Origin: Bacillota bacterium | GTDB taxonomy: Bacteria; Bacillota; Clostridia; Oscillospirales; Ethanoligenentaceae | Direction: 5' to 3' | NCBI GenBank assembly: GCA_023391835.1 | Contig: JAEWAE010000024.1 | Span: forward strand, 105,183 to 169,182 | Length of the DNA: 64,000 nucleotides | In this document: positions 59,263 through 64,000 of the stretch, piece after piece | Numbering within the stretch: position 1 is the first letter of the stretch | Layout of the letters: each line of letters opens with the position of its first letter | Translations under genes and position numbers: made by a program | The notes under the pieces: generated by a model | What the model saw: the letters and a program-made list of their open reading frames with translations, nothing else | Told to the model about the DNA's origin: nothing | Database searches by the model: none

Positions 59263-59997
59263 ATGAAAGTATCCCTTAAAGACCGAGTAGCCGTCATCAC
59301 AGGCAGCGGAGGCGGAATCGGAAAGGCCACAGTGCAGGCTCTGGCCGAGGCAGGCGCCAAAATCGCATTGTGCGGAGGCACTCATGTTGAAAAGCTGGCA
59401 GCGGCCGCGAATACCGCCCGAAAGTGCGGAGCGGAGGTCTTTGCTTTACCCGGAAATCTGACGGACCCGGATTTTCTGGAATCCTGCACCGATCAGATAG
59501 CCGATCATTTCGGCCGGATCGATATCCTGATCAACAATGCGGGGCTGGCGCTCAACAAACCGTTTGAGGAAACCACGCCGGAGGATCTGGATCGGATATT
59601 CCGCATCAACGTCAAAGTTCCGTTTGTGCTTTGCCAAAAAGTGCTGCCATTTCTCCGCCGGTCAAACCAGGCGGAAATCATCAATATCGCATCCGTCGTA
59701 GGGCATAAAGGATATGTGAATCAGGCCGCATATGCGGCCTCCAAGCACGCAGTGCTCGGCTTCAGCAAATCGCTGGCAAACGAGGTCTATACACAAAATA
59801 TCCGAGTGCACACGATCTGCCCCGGCGGCGTGTATACCGACATGGTCAAAGTAGCCAGGCCGGATCTCACGGGAAGCGATATGATTGCTCCCGACGAGAT
59901 TGCCGCGATTATTCTCTTTTTGCTGCAAAACAGGGGAAACGCGGTCATTGACGAAATCTGCGTCCACAGGATCGGGAAACAGCCGTTTGATATCTGA
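59263..59997 (+). CDS. SDR-family oxidoreductase
   Basis: A 244-residue short-chain dehydrogenase. Cofactor motif TGSGGGIG is near residue 13, NNAG near 88, Ser of the NIASVVG strand, and catalytic Tyr-x-x-x-Lys in YAASKH. ICPGGVYTDM completes the fold. The residue region after the first beta strand (LCGGTHVEKL) does not clearly show NADP or NAD preference. AAAAAGGAGG precedes the ATG at 59263 by 7 nt. It is followed 81 bp on by the IclR regulator, which may control it. The substrate is unknown; sugar or polyol oxidation is plausible. Confidence 0.88.
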   Translation: MKVSLKDRVAVITGSGGGIGKATVQALAEAGAKIALCGGTHVEKLAAAANTARKCGAEVFALPGNLTDPDFLESCTDQIADHFGRIDILINNAGLALNKPFEETTPEDLDRIFRINVKVPFVLCQKVLPFLRRSNQAEIINIASVVGHKGYVNQAAYAASKHAVLGFSKSLANEVYTQNIRVHTICPGGVYTDMVKVARPDLTGSDMIAPDEIAAIILFLLQNRGNAVIDEICVHRIGKQPFDI

Positions 59998-60078
59998 AAT
60001 GGCGTGCGGCGCGCCCGGCGCTGCCCGGCATGTTATTCCGATCCGTGTGAGTTTCCGGACTGGAAGGGGTGTACTCAA

Positions 60079-60846
60079 ATGGAACAAAGCGTGCAGGTCA
60101 TCAATCGGGCCTTGGATATTTTAGAGGAGCTTTCCCAATCCGCAAAGCCCATCGGCCCGACTGAGATCGCAAAATCGATCGGGATCAGCAAAAGTACGGT
60201 TTGCCGGCTGCTTTCCACGCTTCATGCCCGTGAATATGTGGAGCGGCGCGGAAATGACGGAAAATATTCCATCGGTCCAAAGCTGATTGCCCTGGTCAGT
60301 TGTTACATAGGCAGTCTGGAGTTGCAGACGGAAGCGCGGCCGTATTTGTCGCTGCTCGCTTCCGACTTAAATCTAACGGCTCATCTTGGCATTTTGGATG
60401 GGAACGAAGTGATCTATATTGAAAGGCTGGACCGTTTTCCCACCAAGCAGCTTTATTCCCAGATCGGCTATCGGGTGCCGGCGTATTGCTCTTCCCTCGG
60501 GAAATGCCTGCTGTCGAAGTATTCCGGTGAGGATCTGGAAAGAATCATGGGGTGCGGCCGGTTTAAAATCTATACGCCGAATACCCTGCCCGATATGGAG
60601 GCACTCAAGCAGCAGCTTCGCCAGATCCGCGACCAAGGCTGGGCGATGGATAATCAGGAATATGAAAAGGGTCACATGTGCGTGGGGGTGCCAATTTACG
60701 ATTACCGCGGGGAGATCATTGCCGCCGTCAGCGCCAGCGGCACATCGGAAGTGATCACGCCGAGCTATCTGCCGGTGGTGATCGATGAAGTCAAACAGAC
60801 CGCCAAACAGATTTCCCAATGCATGGGCTATCTTGCGGAGCCATAA
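60079..60846 (+). CDS. IclR-family transcriptional regulator
   Basis: A 255-residue regulator. The N-terminal winged helix reads VQVINRALDILEELSQSAKP and IGISKSTVCRLLSTL. The C-terminal IclR effector domain includes LASDLNLTAHLGILDGNEVI, IGYRVPAYCSSLGKCLLS and VGVPIYDYRGEIIAAVSASG. GGAAGGGG lies 10 nt before the ATG. IclR proteins sense small carboxylates or aromatic compounds. Candidate targets are the neighbouring SDR gene and the convergent aldehyde dehydrogenase/FIST genes; the palindrome at 63663-63687 has the TTTCAC/GTGAAA form seen at some IclR sites. Confidence 0.92.
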   Translation: MEQSVQVINRALDILEELSQSAKPIGPTEIAKSIGISKSTVCRLLSTLHAREYVERRGNDGKYSIGPKLIALVSCYIGSLELQTEARPYLSLLASDLNLTAHLGILDGNEVIYIERLDRFPTKQLYSQIGYRVPAYCSSLGKCLLSKYSGEDLERIMGCGRFKIYTPNTLPDMEALKQQLRQIRDQGWAMDNQEYEKGHMCVGVPIYDYRGEIIAAVSASGTSEVITPSYLPVVIDEVKQTAKQISQCMGYLAEP

Positions 60847-60848
60847 AA

Positions 60849-60884
60849 AAATTATTCCCCGGAAAATTTACCGGGGAATAATTT
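60849..60884. terminator. Bidirectional terminator between IclR and aldehyde dehydrogenase genes
   Basis: A perfect 14-bp inverted repeat (AAATTATTCCCCGG, 60849-60862; complement 60871-60884) with A-rich left and T-containing right flanks, in the 60-bp convergent gap. Confidence 0.75.
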
Positions 60885-60909
60885 ATGCCGGAGTGCGAAT
60901 GCCGCCGCG

Positions 60910-62343
60910 TCACCCGATATTTTTAAGAACCACCGTCTTTAGGTGGGTCACTTCATCAAAAGTCGACATGACTCCTTCCGTGCCGACACCCGAGTATTTA
61001 TAGCCCCCAAAAGGCATCTCAAAGCTGCGGAAGAAGCTTGCGCCGTTGATCACCACACCGCCGCATTCCAGCTGCCCGGCGACCCGCGCGGCTGTTTTCA
61101 TATCGGAGGTAAACACACAGCCGCACAGACCGTATTTGGATTGATTGGCGATCTTAACGGCTTCTTCCTCCGTTTCAAAGCCGATGATTGACACAACGGG
61201 TCCGAAGATTTCCAAATCTTTTGCCACATCGGCATCAGCCGGGATATCGGAAATCACCGTCGGCTCGTAGAAGGCTCCGTTGCGTTTGCCGCCCAGCAGA
61301 ATTTTACCGCCCTGCCGGACGGTGAGTTCGACCTCTTTTTCCACCTTCTTTGCCGCTCCCTCGCTGATGAGGCAGGCAATGTCGGTGGTGTCATCGGCCG
61401 GGTCGCCGAATTTCAGCTGCTTGATGCGTGCAATGGCTTTTTTCGTAAATTCCTCTTTCCGGCTGTTTTGAATGAGGAACCGTTTGGAAGCGCAGCAAAC
61501 CTGCCCGCCATTGTACAGGCGGCCCCAGATGAGCTCTTCCACCGCCAAGTCGACATCTCCGTCCTTGAGCAGGATAAACGCGTCGTTTCCGCCGAGTTCC
61601 AGTGCAATGTGAGCCATATGGCCGGCACCGTTTTTCGCCGTTTGGATGCCCACTTCGGTGGAGCCGGTCAACGTAATGGCATGGACACCCGGATTTTCGC
61701 ACAGCCAAGTACCCACCGTAGAGCCCCTGCCGGTCAGGATCTCGATGGCCCCGTCCGTCACCCCGGCTTTTGCCAGCAGAGCGGATAGCCGACACAGCGT
61801 CAGCGGGTTATCCGTCGAAGGCTTCACAATGGCCGCGTTTCCGGCAAGCAGCGTGGGGGCCACTTTCTGGTCAAACAGGTCGCAGGGGAAATTGAACGGA
61901 ATGACACACGCCACCACACCGATCGGCTCGCGCACTGTGATGAGCATATGCCGATCCTGCCCCGCTTCCATGCCGGCCGGAATGGTCTTTCCATACAGAT
62001 GCTTGGCCCTCTCGGCGAATCCCTTGAAGGCGATGGAGATGTTTCCGATTTCCGCACGGGCCTCCCGAATGGGCTTTCCGGTCTCCTGGGAAAGGGTCTG
62101 TGCGAGGCTTTCCTTATCCTCTTCCACCAACTCAAGAAATTTCATCAGAATTTCCGCTCTGCGGTAAACCGGCACCTTTGCCCATATTTTCTGGCCCTCC
62201 GCCGCTTTGTCTACGGCGGTCTGCACATCTTCCTGTGTCGCGGACGGGACAGTATCGATGACTTTCCCGGTTGCCGGGTTGACCACGTCGATCACTTTGC
62301 CGTCGGATGCGTCTACCTGTTTTCCACCGATCAACATTTTCAT
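60910..62343 (-). CDS. NAD(P)-dependent aldehyde dehydrogenase
   Basis: A 477-residue ALDH-superfamily enzyme. Visible are VIPFNFPCDLFDQKVAPTLL, the NAD-loop GSTEVGIQTA, general-base Glu in ALELGGNDAFILL, catalytic Cys in GGQVCCASKRFLIQ, and EIFGPVVSIIGF. It oxidises an aldehyde to the acid; lactaldehyde or glycolaldehyde are plausible given the sugar context, but the motifs do not decide. GGAGG sits 7 nt before ATG 62343. Co-transcribed with the FIST gene 45 bp upstream. Confidence 0.92.
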   Translation of the reverse strand: MKMLIGGKQVDASDGKVIDVVNPATGKVIDTVPSATQEDVQTAVDKAAEGQKIWAKVPVYRRAEILMKFLELVEEDKESLAQTLSQETGKPIREARAEIGNISIAFKGFAERAKHLYGKTIPAGMEAGQDRHMLITVREPIGVVACVIPFNFPCDLFDQKVAPTLLAGNAAIVKPSTDNPLTLCRLSALLAKAGVTDGAIEILTGRGSTVGTWLCENPGVHAITLTGSTEVGIQTAKNGAGHMAHIALELGGNDAFILLKDGDVDLAVEELIWGRLYNGGQVCCASKRFLIQNSRKEEFTKKAIARIKQLKFGDPADDTTDIACLISEGAAKKVEKEVELTVRQGGKILLGGKRNGAFYEPTVISDIPADADVAKDLEIFGPVVSIIGFETEEEAVKIANQSKYGLCGCVFTSDMKTAARVAGQLECGGVVINGASFFRSFEMPFGGYKYSGVGTEGVMSTFDEVTHLKTVVLKNIG

Positions 62344-62388
62344 AGGAATACCTCCACTATGAGTCATCAATTTATGCCGTACGACGGT

Positions 62389-63555
62389 TTACTTCCCGAA
62401 AGCGGAAAACGAGAGCATCAGGCCTCCGCAAGTGTTGCGGCCGTCATCGACATATCCATATTCGCCGAACGTGAATTCCGCGATGAACGGAACGCCGTCC
62501 GCCTCTTTGATCAACTGTTCGGCTACTTCGCCGATGCGGTCGCCGATGGCGGCTCTTCTGCCACCACAGTGAACCAGAAGATAGGCCCCGGCCTTCGTCG
62601 GGAGCTTTTTCTTCAGTTTGCCCAGCGTGCTGCCGGCCGCATCGATCAGTTCGTCCACCGAGGCTTCCATCCGGATAGCCGCCGTGTGGACAGAGAGATT
62701 GTTGCCGACATTGATGGAATAATCATCGTTTCCGTTCATCGGATGGCGTATCGCCACAAGATCGCCCAGCGGGTCCTTGACACCGAGCGGGGAAACAACG
62801 GCGGCACCCAGCAGCGTCCCTCCCTTTAAGGAATCCGCGTCCAGGCCGCGCCAGGCCGCGTATTTTTTCAACGCCGGTTCCCCGTCGATCTCCACAAGAG
62901 TGCGGTTCCCCTTGATTTTCGTAATGATACCACAGTCCTTTGTCTCCCGGTAGGCACCGGTGAATTCGTTGGCAAAGGGCTTATCCGTATAAAAGAAGGC
63001 AACGGCCGCGCCATCGGCAAAAGCTCCCGCATCGGTGTAAAGCTGCCATTTACCCGCGATCTCATTATCCGCGGCGCTGCCGCCGAAGAAAGGTACCCGG
63101 CCGATCACTTCCGTAATCCCTTTGAGATAGAATTCCTCTTCCGCCGGAGAAGCCACCATGTAGAAATAATCGGGCGGAACCGTTTTACCGGCCGCTGCCA
63201 TGGCCTTTTCCGCAATCTGGTGGCCGGTCGTTCTCGGGTCGCTTCCCCTTTTGCCTGCGGCCACGCCGACCGAAAGCGCAGCGTCATCCAGCGCCAGGAT
63301 CCCCAAAAAGCCTTTGTCGCCGCTTATGTATCCGTCGGGCGTGATCACGCCGGTGAAGGACGTATTCCCGATGACGGGCACGCCCGGGAGTTCCTCAGCG
63401 ATTCCAGCCAGCATATCGTTCAGATGATAGTCGGCGCTTGCATACGCGAAAGCCAGCTTTATTTGGGAAAGTCCTTTTTTCGCCTGCGCGGCGGCCTCTT
63501 TTCCGGCCAAACGCGCGTCGGCATTGGTACTGGAACCGGTATTGCCTCTTGCCAT
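62389..63555 (-). CDS. FIST N/C-domain sensory protein
   Basis: A 388-residue protein with the FIST domain (KLAFAYASADYHLNDMLAGI; VPVIGNTSFTGVI; GRVPFFGGSAADN; AVAFFYTDKPF) and FIST_C (CGGRRAAIGDRIGEVAEQLI; PFIAEFTFGEYGYVDDGRN; GLMLSFSAFGK). FIST proteins are thought to bind small ligands, possibly amino acids, and usually lie in signalling proteins. This one has no added output domain, and it shares an operon with an aldehyde dehydrogenase. The start at 63555 (MARGNTG) is set by GGGGG 8 nt upstream. Confidence 0.88.
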   Translation of the reverse strand: MARGNTGSSTNADARLAGKEAAAQAKKGLSQIKLAFAYASADYHLNDMLAGIAEELPGVPVIGNTSFTGVITPDGYISGDKGFLGILALDDAALSVGVAAGKRGSDPRTTGHQIAEKAMAAAGKTVPPDYFYMVASPAEEEFYLKGITEVIGRVPFFGGSAADNEIAGKWQLYTDAGAFADGAAVAFFYTDKPFANEFTGAYRETKDCGIITKIKGNRTLVEIDGEPALKKYAAWRGLDADSLKGGTLLGAAVVSPLGVKDPLGDLVAIRHPMNGNDDYSINVGNNLSVHTAAIRMEASVDELIDAAGSTLGKLKKKLPTKAGAYLLVHCGGRRAAIGDRIGEVAEQLIKEADGVPFIAEFTFGEYGYVDDGRNTCGGLMLSFSAFGK

Positions 63556-63609
63556 TAGAAATACCCCCTCATATTTAGCTATCATAGCCATATTTCGTAT
63601 GCTGTATTT

Positions 63610-63638
63610 ATTATAATCGTTACTTTTATCATGTACAA
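63610..63638 (-). promoter_or_regulatory. Promoter of the FIST-aldehyde dehydrogenase operon
   Basis: Minus-strand TTGTAC (63638-63633) and TATAAT (63615-63610) are separated by 17 bp, about 55 bp before the start codon. Confidence 0.7.
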
Positions 63639-63662
63639 TATGAGCGTTTTACGATTCAGACC

Positions 63663-63687
63663 TATCGTTTCACATAGTGAAACGATA
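63663..63687. promoter_or_regulatory. Operator-like palindrome upstream of the FIST promoter
   Basis: TATCGTTTCAC (63663-63673), ATA spacer, and GTGAAACGATA (63677-63687) form a perfect 11-bp palindrome. It is flanked by direct repeats ACGATTCAG at 63651-63659 and 63687-63695. It lies 25 bp upstream of the -35 box. Confidence 0.55.
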
Positions 63688-63695
63688 CGATTCAG

Positions 63696-64000
63696 TTGCG
63701 CAGCCGGACATATGCCGGAGCAACACCTATATTGTGGCCGGCGGTGAACCGGGCACATGCTTGGGGGTATTTAAAGGAAGGCCGCTCAGCGTCGTTTCTG
63801 CGGGCCGGCGTCCGACTGATAGGTGCGCTGAGCCAGTCGAAGATGAGCTGATCCCACCGCTTCATCATGTCGATAACCACCGGGGCTAACGTGTCCTCTG
63901 CCAAATATAATGACCGCCGCGCTCTGAAAATCCGTCAATTGCCCGGAGTAAAACTCGATCTGAAAGCCACAAGCGGGCCCGCCGGATGGGGGCGCCCCCG
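63696..64000. other. Right-edge stretch with no assignable gene
   Basis: Short open frames exist on both strands (for example a 70-residue minus-strand one at 63692-63904), but none has a recognisable motif or a ribosome site. Adjacent frames together look like a decayed gene, which I cannot name. The gene content beyond the window edge is unknown. Confidence 0.4.

Noticed and set aside
63692..63904. A 70-residue minus-strand frame near the right edge
   Set aside because: No ribosome site, no family motif, and a neighbouring frame seems to continue the similarity, so it is not a supportable gene.

Overview
The window reads as the chromosome of a high-GC member of the Clostridia (Bacillota). 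Signs of this are strong GGAGG-type ribosome binding sites, TTGACA/TATAAT-type promoters, a LplB/YtcP/lipoprotein sugar ABC transporter without its own ATPase next to a two-TM AraC regulator, a GlpP-type antiterminator, and split transketolase genes. The exact taxon cannot be read from the sequence.

Region 1 (1-28.9 kb) is a plant-glycan, probably pectin/rhamnogalacturonan, utilisation locus. A leftward operon encodes a split transketolase, an FGGY kinase, a fucose/arabinose-isomerase-like enzyme and a GH106-like hydrolase. An MGH1/GH63-like hydrolase, a rightward sugar ABC transporter plus AraC regulator, and a LacI regulator follow. Next come a GH140-like (apiosidase family) enzyme with a DUF5060/DUF4038 partner, then a GH65-like protein, GH105, GH28 and a PL26-like lyase. 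Isomerase, kinase, split transketolase and GH140 together suggest a branched-pentose (apiose-type) route; this is inference.

Region 2 (29.3-34.9 kb) is a glycerol-3-phosphate module: a GlpA-like dehydrogenase, a GlpB-like flavoprotein, a DUF1667 protein, glycerol kinase, and a convergent GlpP. A textbook leader terminator precedes the first gene, as expected for GlpP antitermination.

Region 3 (36.2-58.4 kb) is the striking part: a ~22 kb leftward array of at least 16 genes. It encodes a private Hsp70 system (DnaK-like, GrpE-like, J-like scaffold), an Hsp70-vWA fusion, two membrane-anchored paralogous zinc-ribbon GTPases with tiny membrane partners, a soluble zinc-ribbon GTPase, a GAP1-like protein, a HerA-type ATPase, an HNH (WHH) nuclease toxin, a SUKH-type immunity protein, a transglutaminase-like enzyme and a polytopic membrane protein. 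The last gene is a 93-residue protein sharing a tyrosine-rich motif with the toxin. It looks like a GTPase/chaperone-controlled effector system. The first gene, an XRE regulator, is broken by a one-base frameshift in a homopolymer.

The island is flanked by decayed genes: a DUF5107 remnant on the left, RelB/DinJ and radical-SAM remnants on the right. Region 4 (59.2-63.6 kb) holds an SDR dehydrogenase, an IclR regulator, an aldehyde dehydrogenase and a FIST-domain protein. The last ~440 bp carry the FIST promoter and a palindrome but no gene I can name. I saw no rRNA, tRNA, CRISPR array or intact insertion sequence.
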